Below, one piece after another: positions 1-8,274 of a DNA stretch of 64,000 bases. The stretch comes from Actinomycetota bacterium (GTDB taxonomy: Bacteria; Actinomycetota; Acidimicrobiia; Acidimicrobiales; RAAP-2), in NCBI GenBank assembly GCA_021324045.1, contig JAJPJV010000029.1, positions 42,400-106,399 on the forward strand. The letters run 5' to 3'. Numbering within the stretch: position 1 is the first letter of the stretch; each line of letters starts with the position of its first letter. Both the position numbers and the translations under genes were made by a program. The notes under the pieces were generated by a model. The model searched no databases. It was given only the letters and a program-made list of their open reading frames with translations, and was not told the DNA's origin.

Positions 1-618
1 GACCGCTTCGTGCTCGGTCAAAATGCCTGGTCGCGCGGGCAATCCTTCATCGACGGCGTCCACCATCGACCGCGCCGCCGCGACGAACAGCTCGTCCTTC
101 GACGCGAAGTAGCGGTAGAACGACCCCTTCGCGATTCCCGCCGCGTCACAGAGGTCGCCGACGCAGACCCCGTCGTAGCCATGCCTGGCGAAGGCCTCTC
201 GGGCAGCCGCGAGCAACCGGTCCGTCGGGAGGTTCTCGCTGCGCGCACGTGCGTCGACGATGCGGTCCCACCCCTCGGGACCCACACCTTCGCGCGCGGC
301 GGCGAGCACCTCGGGAAGGACCCGCCGAACGTCCTCAAGGCGCAGGTGATGGCGCTCCCGCAGGAACCGCACCGCGCTGAGTGCGACGACATGGTCCTCG
401 CCGTAGAGGAAGCGGTTGACCGAAGCCGTCGTGGGCTGGGGAAGGAGGCCGATTCTCCGGTAGTAATGGATGGTCGGAACGGGAACGCCCGTGCGCCGAG
501 CGAGCACCGACACCGAGAACCGGCGTGGACGGGCGTTGTCGCGCTCAGCGGACCCGAGCTCGGAAAACCTCTCCGGGACTCCGGTGGCGGGTATGCTCCG
601 CAACTCGGTCAGCGTCAC
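1..618 (-). CDS. MerR-TetR fusion transcriptional regulator (partial, cut by window edge)
   Basis: An open frame of 206 codons runs left from GTG 618 off the window edge. It carries two DNA-binding domains. Residues about 34-105 are a MerR-type winged helix with the signature TIHYYRRIGLLP. Residues about 133-180 are a TetR N-terminal helix-turn-helix with the recognition helix GIAKGSFYRYFASKDELF. GTG 618 is preceded by AGGAGAGGGAGCC, a good ribosome-binding site. In known families MerR proteins act at spaced promoters and TetR proteins repress from palindromes; a single chain with both could join the two modes. The C-terminal ligand domain is outside the window, so no effector can be suggested. 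It diverges from the adenine methyltransferase gene. Both domain calls are firm; the regulatory target is inferred. Confidence 0.85.
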   Translation of the reverse strand, partial: MTLTELRSIPATGVPERFSELGSAERDNARPRRFSVSVLARRTGVPVPTIHYYRRIGLLPQPTTASVNRFLYGEDHVVALSAVRFLRERHHLRLEDVRRVLPEVLAAAREGVGPEGWDRIVDARARSENLPTDRLLAAAREAFARHGYDGVCVGDLCDAAGIAKGSFYRYFASKDELFVAAARSMVDAVDEGLPARPGILTEHEAV

Positions 619-639
619 GGCTCCCTCTCCTGCCCGTCA

Positions 640-696
640 AACGTTCGTTGGCTTTCGCATCCTAACGTGGACGGGCGCCAGCGTCACGAACGTTCG
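640..696 (-). promoter_or_regulatory. Promoter and paired operators of the MerR-TetR gene
   Basis: On the minus strand, GTGACG (687-682), a 17-bp spacer and TAGGAT (664-659) form a good sigma-70-type promoter for the regulator. The octamer AACGTTCG occurs twice, at 640-647 and 689-696. The second copy lies inside the perfect palindrome CGAACGTTCG (687-696). The copies lie just downstream and just upstream of the promoter, 49 bp apart, a typical arrangement for autorepression. Binding itself is inferred. Confidence 0.55.
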
Positions 697-861
697 CTCG
701 TTCGAGCCTCAGCGTCCCGCTTGTCCGCTCTCCGCGCCTGTCAGCGCTTGTCGGCGCACCGGTGACGCGGGTGCCCGACGGCACCCGATCCACCTGGGCG
801 CCCTGACGGAGCTCTAGTCTTTCCCCTCGCTTCCTCTGCGCTGGTGATCTGCGATGAGCCG

Positions 862-1923
862 ATGATCAAGTACCTGGGTTCCAAGCGCCGGCTCGTACCC
901 GTCCTCTCGGACATCGCTGCGGCCGCAAGGGCGCGAACCGCCCTCGACCTGTTCACCGGGACGACGAGAGTGGCCCAAGCCCTGAAACGCCAGGGGATCA
1001 CCGTGACGGCAGTCGATACGGCCCGCTACTCGGAGGTCTTTGCGCGCACCTACATCGAGACTGACGCCCGGGCGATCGACCGGTCTGCCCTGCGCGCCGC
1101 ATTGGCCTACCTCGATGCGCTGCCAGGGACGCCTGGATACTTCACCGAGACCTTCTGCGTGCGGTCGCGCTTCTTTCAACCGTTCAACGGGGAACGCATC
1201 GACGCGATCCGGGACGCCATCGATTCGGATTTCGGCACCTCTACGCTGCGACCGCTGCTGTTGACGAGCCTCATCGAAGCGGCTGACCGAGTCGACTCGA
1301 CGACAGGCGTGCAGATGGCATACGTGAAGCGTTGGGCCCCCCGATCGTTTCGCGCGCTCAAGCTGGAGGAGCCACAGCTGCTCCGCGGATCAGGGCGAGC
1401 GATCTGCGGGGACGCCACGAAGATCGTCAAGGCGCTCGGGTCCTTCGACCTCGCGTACCTCGACCCCCCTTACAACCAGCATCGGTACTTCACCAACTAC
1501 CACGTCTGGGAGACGCTGGTGGCCTGGGACGCACCGGAGCACTACGGCGTCGCGTGCAAGCGCGCCGATTGCCGGCAGCCCTCCACCAAGAGCGTCTTCA
1601 ACTCCAAGCGCACGATGCCCAAGGCGTTGCAGGCCGTGATCGACGCGATCGACTGCCGTGTGCTCGTCCTGTCATATAACGACGAATCGTGGATCAGCCT
1701 CGACGAGCTGATGTCGATGTGCGATCGCCATGGGGCAGTCGTCGCCCTGAGCTTCCCCTCGGCCCGTTACGTGGGGGCCCGCATCGGGATCCACAATCCA
1801 GCTGGCGTCAAGGTCGGGTCCGTCTCGCACCTGCACAACCACGAGTACCTGGTGGTCGCCGGCGACCCCGACGACGTGCGCCGGGCGACCGCAGGGTATG
1901 GCCATGCAGTGGTGTCGGTGTGA
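862..1923 (+). CDS. D12-class DNA adenine-N6 methyltransferase (orphan)
   Basis: This protein of 353 residues transfers a methyl group from S-adenosylmethionine to adenine N6 in DNA. The SAM-binding motif LFTGTTRVAQ is at about 30-39 and the catalytic DPPYN at 201-205, in the alpha order (SAM motif first) typical of Dam-like D12 enzymes. The N-terminus MIKYLGSKRRL is the usual family start, so ATG 862 is preferred; GTG 844 would add six residues. A TAGTCT -10-like element is at 815-820. No restriction endonuclease is next to it; the flanks are a regulator and an amidase. It could therefore be a solitary epigenetic methylase, or part of a system whose other half lies to the left of the window. 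Target sequence unknown. Confidence 0.85.
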   Translation: MIKYLGSKRRLVPVLSDIAAAARARTALDLFTGTTRVAQALKRQGITVTAVDTARYSEVFARTYIETDARAIDRSALRAALAYLDALPGTPGYFTETFCVRSRFFQPFNGERIDAIRDAIDSDFGTSTLRPLLLTSLIEAADRVDSTTGVQMAYVKRWAPRSFRALKLEEPQLLRGSGRAICGDATKIVKALGSFDLAYLDPPYNQHRYFTNYHVWETLVAWDAPEHYGVACKRADCRQPSTKSVFNSKRTMPKALQAVIDAIDCRVLVLSYNDESWISLDELMSMCDRHGAVVALSFPSARYVGARIGIHNPAGVKVGSVSHLHNHEYLVVAGDPDDVRRATAGYGHAVVSV

Positions 1924-1978
1924 CCGGGCCCAGCAGGCCTCGCCCGGACCTCGGAGCCGCCACGCGTAGGGGGAAATC

Positions 1979-3394
1979 ATGACCGACATCGATTTTCGAT
2001 CGACCTCGCTGCATGCCCTCGCTCACGAGGTGCGCAGCGGTCAACTCTCGGCACGGGAGTTGACCGAAGCCACGCTGGCGCGGATCGAGTCGCTCGACCG
2101 GGTCGTCCATGCCTTCGTGGCGATCGACGGGGAGCGCTCGATGGAGCAGGCGGCGGCCGTCGACCAGATCGTCGCCACCGGTGGGGACCCCGGTCCACTG
2201 GCAGGTGTCCCCCTCGCCGTCAAGGACCTCGAGGACGCCGCTGGCTTCCCCACGACCTTCGGCTCGCCCCTGCTGGGCAACCCGGGACCCGCGGTCAGCG
2301 ATTCCGTGCTCGTCGGCCGCCTGCGCAGCGCCGGTTGCGTCGTGGTGGGAAAGACCAACACCCCCGAGTTCGGATGGGCCCCCAAGACCGACAATGCCCG
2401 CTTTGGCACGACCCGAAATCCCTGGTCGCTCGATCACAGCCCTGGAGGTTCATCCGGCGGCACCGCCGCGGCCCTCGCTGCAGGAATGGTGCCCCTCGGC
2501 ACCGGTTCCGACGGCGGCGGCTCCATCCGGATCCCAGCTTCTTGCTGCGGGCTCTCCGGGATGAAGCCTTCGCTCGGGCGCGTCCCGGCGGGCGGTCTCG
2601 CCGCGCCTCAGTGGCCGGACCTCTCGACGAAGGGACCGATGGCTCGCTCGATCGCCGACACCGTCGCCGCGCTGGCCGTCGTCGTCGGGCCCGATGCGAG
2701 CGATCTGCGCGCTCTCCCTCGGCCGGACTCTCCGTGGCCGGCGGCACTCTCGGACCCCCACGTGCCGTCACGTGTCGCGTGGTCGCCGACCCTGGGCTAC
2801 GCAGCGGTCGATGCGGAAGTCCTCCGGGCATGCGAACCGGTCCTCGACGTCATCGAATCCCTCGGGAGCGAGATCGTCGAAGTCGAGTCGGTCTTCGACG
2901 AAGACCCCTTGCCATCGTGGCTGGTGCTCGCCGGCTCGTATCTGCTTCGATCGATGCAGCACTACGTCGATCGTCCCGAGTGGGAGATGGTGGACCCTGG
3001 GCTCAGGCTCTTGCTCGAGTCGGCACGATCGACGACCGCCGTCCAGCTCGTGGAGGCGATCGACTACTGCCACACCTTGAACCTCCGCCTCGTCGAGCTG
3101 TTCCATGAGGTGCGCCTTTTGGTCACCCCCACGCTCGCAGCGCTTCCTCCGCCCATCGACTTGGGCGGGGCAGGGATCGTCAATGGCGTGGTCGACTCGA
3201 ACTGGGTGCGGCTCACCTACCCCTTCAACATGACCCGATCGCCGGCTGCCACGGTCTGTGCCGGGCTCTCCGCTTCGGGCCTTCCCATCGGCGTCCAGCT
3301 GATCGGTCCGCAACACGGCGACCTCGTCGTGCTGCGCTCCGCGGCCGCCATCGAGGAGGCAATCGGCTTCGATGCCGTGGCACCACTGGGCTGA
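1979..3394 (+). CDS. Amidase, amidase-signature family
   Basis: This 471-residue enzyme hydrolyses carboxamides to acid and ammonia. It has the complete Ser-cisSer-Lys triad of the amidase-signature family: Lys82 in AVKD, cis-Ser in GGSSGG near 158, and nucleophile Ser182 in GGGSIRIP. The length is typical. GatA of the tRNA amidotransferase has the same fold, but no gatB or gatC is adjacent, so a stand-alone amidase is more likely. The ATG at 1979 follows GTAGGGGGAAATC, a clear ribosome-binding site. It is the second gene on this strand after the methyltransferase, 55 bp away. The substrate cannot be read from the sequence. Confidence 0.88.
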   Translation: MTDIDFRSTSLHALAHEVRSGQLSARELTEATLARIESLDRVVHAFVAIDGERSMEQAAAVDQIVATGGDPGPLAGVPLAVKDLEDAAGFPTTFGSPLLGNPGPAVSDSVLVGRLRSAGCVVVGKTNTPEFGWAPKTDNARFGTTRNPWSLDHSPGGSSGGTAAALAAGMVPLGTGSDGGGSIRIPASCCGLSGMKPSLGRVPAGGLAAPQWPDLSTKGPMARSIADTVAALAVVVGPDASDLRALPRPDSPWPAALSDPHVPSRVAWSPTLGYAAVDAEVLRACEPVLDVIESLGSEIVEVESVFDEDPLPSWLVLAGSYLLRSMQHYVDRPEWEMVDPGLRLLLESARSTTAVQLVEAIDYCHTLNLRLVELFHEVRLLVTPTLAALPPPIDLGGAGIVNGVVDSNWVRLTYPFNMTRSPAATVCAGLSASGLPIGVQLIGPQHGDLVVLRSAAAIEEAIGFDAVAPLG

Positions 3395-3427
3395 GGAGGC
3401 GTTGGGGTCGCGCGCGACGCGAGCCAC

Positions 3428-3433
3428 TACGGT
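3428..3433 (+). promoter_or_regulatory. Leaderless -10 element (TACGGT) for the Lon-domain gene
   Basis: TACGGT ends 6 nt before GTG 3440, so transcription would begin at or next to the start codon. No ribosome-binding site precedes this GTG, which fits leaderless translation. Confidence 0.5.
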
Positions 3434-3439
3434 GTCGGA

Positions 3440-4165
3440 GTGCTCGGTGACCGCGCCGCCGACGCGAGCGGTGAGCGTCGGCGGATGGCCATGTTCCCGC
3501 TGCAGACGGTGTTGTTCCCTGGCGCCGCGCTCCCCTTGCACGTCTTCGAGCCGCGCTACCGAGCCCTGACGGCGGACTGCCTCGCGGCTGACCGCACCTT
3601 CGGGGTGGTGCTGATCTCCAGAGGGCGCGAGGTCGGCGGTGGCGACGAGCGGGTCGGCGTTGGGACGGCCGCGGTGATCGAGCAAGCGTCACCGTTTCCT
3701 GACGGCCGCTGGGCGCTGTTGGCCCGCGGGACCCATCGCATCGTCGTCGAGACCTGGCTGCCTGACGACCCCTATCCGCTGGCGCAGGTGAGGACGCGCC
3801 GCTCGACCACGAACGGGCTCGATGTCGCCTCCTTGGAGCGAGCGACCGCCGCCGTGCGGCGCGCGCGAGCGCTTTTGTCCGAGCTTGGGAGCGCCCCTCC
3901 GCTCGCCTTCGCCATGGACCCAGCGTCCACCACCACGGCCTCGGCGGGACCCGGCACTGGCCGGGTCCCTGCTGCGGACGAGCTCGAAGCCGCCACCTGG
4001 GAGCTATGTCAGGCGGCGCCGCTCGGAGCGCTCGACCGCCAGCGATTGCTCGAGACCGATGACGCGGCGCAACGACTCGAGATGGTGGCGCAGCTCTGTG
4101 ACTCCCTCGCCGAGGATCTTCATCGGATGCTCGGCACCATGGGCGGGTCCGAGACCATGCGATGA
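3440..4165 (+). CDS. Stand-alone Lon substrate-binding (LonN/LON) domain protein
   Basis: This protein of 241 residues matches the N-terminal domain of Lon protease, with the opening FPLQTVLFPGAALPLHVFEP and the following RYR. It has no AAA+ ATPase and no Ser-Lys protease part. Such single-domain LON proteins are common in actinobacteria; they probably bind proteins, but their role is not established. A disordered Ala/Thr-rich insert near residues 155-175 splits the domain from a helical tail. GTG 3440 is supported by the -10 element above; ATG 3485, just before MFPLQ, is the alternative. The stop is 7 bp before the riboflavin synthase start, so the two are probably cotranscribed. Confidence 0.8.
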   Translation: MLGDRAADASGERRRMAMFPLQTVLFPGAALPLHVFEPRYRALTADCLAADRTFGVVLISRGREVGGGDERVGVGTAAVIEQASPFPDGRWALLARGTHRIVVETWLPDDPYPLAQVRTRRSTTNGLDVASLERATAAVRRARALLSELGSAPPLAFAMDPASTTTASAGPGTGRVPAADELEAATWELCQAAPLGALDRQRLLETDDAAQRLEMVAQLCDSLAEDLHRMLGTMGGSETMR

Positions 4166-4172
4166 TGGCGTC

Positions 4173-4664
4173 GTGAACCGTTCAGGCTTGGATCGGATCG
4201 GCGTGGTGGACACCATGTTCGCCCGTTACGACATGGGTTCTGAAGCAGTCGACGAGCTGGCTTCGTGCCCGGGATTCGCCAAGCGCTTCGAGGTGCTGCG
4301 CCAGACGGTGCCCGGCTTCAAGGACCTCGCAGTGGCCTGCAAGCGCCTGATCGAGCGGGAGGGTTGCCAGATCGTCATCGCACTCGGCATGCCCGGCCCC
4401 GCGCCAATCGACAAGACCTGCGCGCACGAGGCGTCCCAGGGGATCATGCTCGCTCAACTGCTCACCTCTACGCCGATCCTCGAGGTCTTCGTGCACGAGG
4501 ACGAAGCGGAGGACCCCCAGACCCTCGTCGCGGTCTGCCGTGACCGCGCGCGTAAGCACGCTCGCAACGCCTACTGGATGCTCTACGAACCGGAGCAGCT
4601 GGCCGAACGGGCCGGAAAGGGGATCCGCCAGGGGTTTGCCGACGCCGGGCCACTCGCTCCGTGA
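4173..4664 (+). CDS. ribC: Archaeal-type riboflavin synthase
   Basis: This protein of 163 residues should dismutate two 6,7-dimethyl-8-ribityllumazines to riboflavin. It does not resemble the usual bacterial trimeric RibE with its internal repeat. It resembles the archaeal pentameric enzyme, a lumazine-synthase paralogue. Diagnostic stretches are VVDTMFARYDMGS, QTVPGFKDLAVACK, IALGMPGPAPIDK, CAHEASQGIMLAQL, EVFVHEDEAEDP and the C-terminal GKGIRQGFADAG, all at the positions known from Methanocaldococcus-type proteins. The family ends near residue 155-160, so this copy is full length. GTG 4173 is the only start in frame close to the conserved VVDT. No other riboflavin gene is in the window. Base composition matches the neighbours, so any transfer is old. 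Confidence 0.88.
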   Translation: MNRSGLDRIGVVDTMFARYDMGSEAVDELASCPGFAKRFEVLRQTVPGFKDLAVACKRLIEREGCQIVIALGMPGPAPIDKTCAHEASQGIMLAQLLTSTPILEVFVHEDEAEDPQTLVAVCRDRARKHARNAYWMLYEPEQLAERAGKGIRQGFADAGPLAP

Positions 4665-4680
4665 ACCCCTGGCAACTCGA

Positions 4681-5445
4681 TCAGCCGCCGGCCCGCGCCT
4701 TTCCGAGTTGGTCGATGTCGATGGGGTTCTTCGGCGCCGAGGTGGTCACGGGTCGGTTGTAGCCGGAGAACGTCACGCTGCCGGCGCCACTGTTGGAGCT
4801 CCCGGTCAGCCGCACGACATAGGGCGTGCTCGAGCGGGAAATGTAGACGCGGCCGACGCCTTTGATGTTGCTGGGCTCCACCACGGTGACTGGCTGGCCG
4901 GAGATCGTACTCCTGCCGAGCACCCTGAAACGAGTCGCGGACAGGCCGTCACCGAACTTGAAGATCTGGTTCATGAGGGAGTTGGCCTCGACGAGCTGCG
5001 CCAGCTGCCTCCCGTCGCTCGTCGTCACGGCGGTCTGCACCCAGCGGTTCGCGAAGAGTTGTGCGGCGGTCTTCCCCTCGTTCCTCAGCCAGAAGCCCCT
5101 GCCCGCTTCGAAGTACACGTTCGAGCCCGAGAGGATGACCCGGACTGCATCGCGCCCAAGACGTACCGTTCCATAGCCGGCCCCAGTGCTGCCGGCCGTG
5201 ACGTGGATACCGATGGTCCCTCCGTTCGTCACCACGGACCCTGCCACGGTCACCGACGACGCGGCTTTGGAGTCCGCCACCGCCGTAGCGACCAGCTGCG
5301 CTGCGCTCGATGGCGCGGCCCCTGCCGGAAGGACCACTCCGAGTGGGAGGAGGCCACCGACGAGGCCGACCCCCAGCGATGCCCACCGCCGGCCCAGGTA
5401 CGCACCGTAGCGAAAGGACTGCGTACGGTGGATGGTCGCGGTCAT
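4681..5445 (-). CDS. Secreted protein, possibly LppX/LprAFG-like
   Basis: A 254-residue protein with an Arg-containing N-terminus, a hydrophobic stretch (about 22-42, GLVGGLLPLGVVLPAGA) and an AGA-AP type cleavage site, so it should be exported. The mature part is rich in Ser, Thr, Gly and Val and alternates like a beta-sheet, with SGSNVYFEAGRGFWL and TISGQPVTVVEPS. This resembles the half-barrel of LppX/LprG/LolA lipid carriers, but it has no lipobox Cys, so it would be soluble or loosely attached. The relation is a fold-level guess. It is convergent with the riboflavin synthase gene and separated from the isomerase gene by 89 bp. Confidence 0.6.
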   Translation of the reverse strand: MTATIHRTQSFRYGAYLGRRWASLGVGLVGGLLPLGVVLPAGAAPSSAAQLVATAVADSKAASSVTVAGSVVTNGGTIGIHVTAGSTGAGYGTVRLGRDAVRVILSGSNVYFEAGRGFWLRNEGKTAAQLFANRWVQTAVTTSDGRQLAQLVEANSLMNQIFKFGDGLSATRFRVLGRSTISGQPVTVVEPSNIKGVGRVYISRSSTPYVVRLTGSSNSGAGSVTFSGYNRPVTTSAPKNPIDIDQLGKARAGG

Positions 5446-5534
5446 ACCCCACGGAAGCCTACTGGCGCGTGTCCGTGGGCACGGGGATGGACGACTGCGG
5501 CACCCGTGCGCCCCGTCCCGGGAGTGGCTCCCCC

Positions 5535-6536
5535 TCAGCGCCGACGCAGCGCTGCCTTGAGCTCGCCGAGGATGGGAACCGGACCAGGATCGATGCCCTC
5601 GCGCGCGGCCATGTGCAATGACACGAAATCGCCGAACAGTGCAAGGTCGAAGAACTGCGCGAGGCTCCCCTGACCCTCACCGGTCACTTCGACGACATCG
5701 GCCACGACCTCTGCGAGCAACTCATCGACGATCCGAAAGCGCCTCGCGACCTGGGGATGCTCGTCGAGACAGCGAAGGGCGACCACCGTCAGGGCTTGGC
5801 GGGTGAGGTCCCCGTGCTGGCCCCAGCCAACCACCTCGTTGTGGCAGAGCTCCGGCTGGGCTGACCAGAATGCCGGCGACTTCGCGTTCTCGTTCATCTG
5901 CGTCTTCCAACGTTGCGCGGCCACCGCTCCGAGCCCGGACGCGCCATGGACGAGCGGGATCGTCCGACCAATCCGACGTGCCACCTCCTCGGCCGCGCTC
6001 CCCGGGCGAACGAGCTCGTCGCGGCGACGGACGAGCTGCTCGATCGCCGCCGCGATCCGTTCGCCAGCGCCTGGGAGCACCCCCATCCGCTCGAGGATGA
6101 CAAGGGGTGGGATCGCCAGCGCCCCGAGCGCGGCCCGCGGCTGGGGGATGGAGGACGGGACGCCCACCATCGGCGCATCGGCTTGTGCCGCGAGTCGCCC
6201 GAGCTCTCCTCCCCCTGCGATCACGACGAGCTTCGCGCCCCGCTCCAGCGCACAGCGCGCCGCAGCCACGGTCTCCTCGGTATCCCCTGAACACGAGAGA
6301 GCGAAAACGAGGGTGCGCGGACCGACCCAGCTGGGCAGCTCGTAGGACTTGGTCGCCACGACGGGCAACGGCGAAGCCTCCGCCGCTGCGGCGACCAGAA
6401 CGTCCCCGGCAATCCCGCTCCCACCCATCCCGACGGCAGCAATCGCACTGATGGCGTGCGCGTCCGGGAGCTTTTGGATCTGTAGCGCCGCCGCCTCGGC
6501 GACCTGTTCCGGCAAGCTCGCCGTGGCTTGCCACAT
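5535..6536 (-). CDS. SIS-domain phosphoglucose/phosphomannose isomerase
   Basis: A 333-residue protein with two SIS (sugar isomerase) domains, matching the short bifunctional phosphoglucose/phosphomannose isomerases found in archaea and actinobacteria. The first SIS domain starts at about residue 30 with VGMGGSGIAGDV and continues with LSCSGDTEETV, both phosphosugar-binding loops. It should interconvert fructose-6-P with glucose-6-P and mannose-6-P. It is last in an apparent operon manB, Trm112-like, isomerase, which supplies mannose-1-P. ATG 6536 is the first standard start; homologues often begin a few residues earlier (DSLGM), but only CTG codons are available there. Confidence 0.82.
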   Translation of the reverse strand: MWQATASLPEQVAEAAALQIQKLPDAHAISAIAAVGMGGSGIAGDVLVAAAAEASPLPVVATKSYELPSWVGPRTLVFALSCSGDTEETVAAARCALERGAKLVVIAGGGELGRLAAQADAPMVGVPSSIPQPRAALGALAIPPLVILERMGVLPGAGERIAAAIEQLVRRRDELVRPGSAAEEVARRIGRTIPLVHGASGLGAVAAQRWKTQMNENAKSPAFWSAQPELCHNEVVGWGQHGDLTRQALTVVALRCLDEHPQVARRFRIVDELLAEVVADVVEVTGEGQGSLAQFFDLALFGDFVSLHMAAREGIDPGPVPILGELKAALRRR

Positions 6537-6562
6537 CCCGAGCGAGTCGACCGGTGTCAGGG

Positions 6563-6853
6563 TCAGCCCTCCCCGCCCTCGTCCGTCGTGGCGTGCGCAG
6601 CTCGGTCGGCAGCGCTCGTCCCCCTTCCAGTCTCGAGCACCGCGGTCGTCGCGGCGAGGCGCATCAGACGATCGTGCTCCGCGGCATCGACATCGAGTGC
6701 TTCGTCGATCAACATCACCGGAATGCCGTCACGCACCCGATAGCCACGGCGCAACCGCGGGTTGTACAGGAGCTGCTCGGACTCGAACCACATCAGCGGA
6801 CCCTTGTCCTCGGGGCAGACCAGGACCTCGAGCAAGACGGGATCGAGGCTCAT
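6563..6853 (-). CDS. Trm112-like small protein
   Basis: This 96-residue protein belongs to the Trm112/UPF0434 group: MSLDPVLLEVLVCPEDKGPL, then an RRGYRVRDGIPVML strand near residues 35-50. Trm112 proteins are small zinc-binding activators of methyltransferases. Here the first Cys-Pro is kept but the second Cys of the CPxC knuckle is an acidic residue, so zinc binding may be lost. The acidic Ala-rich tail is extra. Its ATG overlaps the phosphomannomutase stop by 4 bp (ATGA), so the two are translationally coupled. Confidence 0.8.
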   Translation of the reverse strand: MSLDPVLLEVLVCPEDKGPLMWFESEQLLYNPRLRRGYRVRDGIPVMLIDEALDVDAAEHDRLMRLAATTAVLETGRGTSAADRAAHATTDEGGEG

Positions 6854-8262
6854 CGCGCCAGCCCTCGAGACCCTTCGGCCGCAGCGTCGGGACCGAGCGC
6901 GCCGAAACGACTGGTGAGCAGCTCGATCAGCGCGCCGAGATGGCGATCGCAGTCCTGGACCGAGGATGCCTCGACGTTCAACCGCAGCAGCGGTTCGGTG
7001 TTCGATGGCCGCACGTTGAACCACCAGTCGGGATACTCGGCAGTGAGGCCGTCGAGACGATCGACCGCTGCCCCCTCTGCTGCGACGTGCTGGGCCAACG
7101 ATTCCACCACCGCATGGGGGTCCGCGACCGTCACGTTGATCTCGCCGGAGTTGGCGTAGCGACGGAACGGCGCAAGCAGTTCGGAAAGCGGTTTTCCGCT
7201 TCGGCTCATCAACTCGAGAACCACCATCGCGGTGATGATGCCCGAGTCGGCACGGTAGTTGTCACGGTAGTAGTAGTGGCCGGAATGCTCACCGCCGAAG
7301 ACCGCGCCGGTCTCGGCCATCGTCGCCTTGATGAAGGAGTGCCCGACTCGCGTCCGGATTCCCCGCCCCCCGTGCTCGGCGATGACCTCAGGCACGACGT
7401 GGGAACAGACGAGGTTGTAGAGGATGGTCGACCCCGGGTACTTCTCGAGCATCGCGACCGCGACCAGTGCGGTGGTCAGCGAACCCGAAACCGGTTGCGC
7501 GTGCTCGTCGACGAGGAAGACCCGGTCGGCGTCGCCGTCGAAGGCGAGCCCGACGTCGGCCCCCTCGCGCAGGACCGACTCCTGCAGATCGCGAAGGTTC
7601 TCGGGCTGGATCGGGTCGGCGGGGTGGTTCGGGAAGGTGCCGTCGAGCTCGGGGAACAGGATCGTGAGCTCGAACGGCAGCGGCTCCATGACGATCGGCA
7701 GCACCAGCCCACCCATCCCGTTGGCGGTGTCAGCGACTACCCGGAGCGGCCGAAGGCTCTCAAGGTCCACGAAGGAGCGCACATGGCGCGCGAAGTCCGA
7801 GAGAAGGTCCAGGTGCTCGAGCGGCGCTGGCGGCGTCGACCGAGGTGACGGTGGCGCCCCCAGGATCTCCGTCGTCAGCTGCTGGATCTCGAGGAGACCG
7901 GTGTCCCTTCCGATGGGCTGGGCCCCCGAACGGCAGAGTTTGATCCCGTTGTAAGCGGCGGGGTTGTGCGAGGCCGTGAACATGGCGCCTGGCGCGTCGA
8001 GGCGCCCCGAGGCGAAGTACAAGAAGTCAGTCGAAGCCATTCCCAGGTCGACGACGGTGGTCCCTTCGGATCGAGCACCGTCGGCGAAGGCCTCACACAG
8101 CGGCACTCCTGAGGGTCGCATGTCCCGAACGACGAGCAGCCGCTCGGGGCGCAGGAAACGCGCGACCGCGATCCCGATCGCTCTGCACAGCTCAGGATCG
8201 AGCTCATCGGGAACGATCCCCCGGATGTCGTAGGCCTTGAACACGGCTCCGGGATCGCCCAT
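6850..8262 (-). CDS. manB: Phosphomannomutase/phosphoglucomutase
   Basis: This enzyme of 470 residues moves phosphate between C6 and C1 of mannose or glucose. All four domain signatures of the alpha-D-phosphohexomutase family are present: phosphoserine loop TASHNPAAYNG (Ser98), metal loop FDGDADR (Asp242, 244, 246), sugar loop GGEHSGH near 317, and phosphate-binding RPSNTEPLLRLNVEA near the C-terminus. The gene starts an operon with the Trm112-like and isomerase genes, in the same order as around mycobacterial manB (Rv3257c). Its product, mannose-1-P, is the substrate for the nucleotidyltransferase at 26.2 kb. Confidence 0.93.
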   Translation of the reverse strand: MGDPGAVFKAYDIRGIVPDELDPELCRAIGIAVARFLRPERLLVVRDMRPSGVPLCEAFADGARSEGTTVVDLGMASTDFLYFASGRLDAPGAMFTASHNPAAYNGIKLCRSGAQPIGRDTGLLEIQQLTTEILGAPPSPRSTPPAPLEHLDLLSDFARHVRSFVDLESLRPLRVVADTANGMGGLVLPIVMEPLPFELTILFPELDGTFPNHPADPIQPENLRDLQESVLREGADVGLAFDGDADRVFLVDEHAQPVSGSLTTALVAVAMLEKYPGSTILYNLVCSHVVPEVIAEHGGRGIRTRVGHSFIKATMAETGAVFGGEHSGHYYYRDNYRADSGIITAMVVLELMSRSGKPLSELLAPFRRYANSGEINVTVADPHAVVESLAQHVAAEGAAVDRLDGLTAEYPDWWFNVRPSNTEPLLRLNVEASSVQDCDRHLGALIELLTSRFGALGPDAAAEGSRGLAR

Positions 8263-8274
8263 GACGGCCAGAGC

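Noticed and set aside
1979..3394. GatA subunit of the aspartyl/glutamyl-tRNA amidotransferase
   Set aside because: No gatB or gatC nearby; the motifs fit a general amidase equally well.
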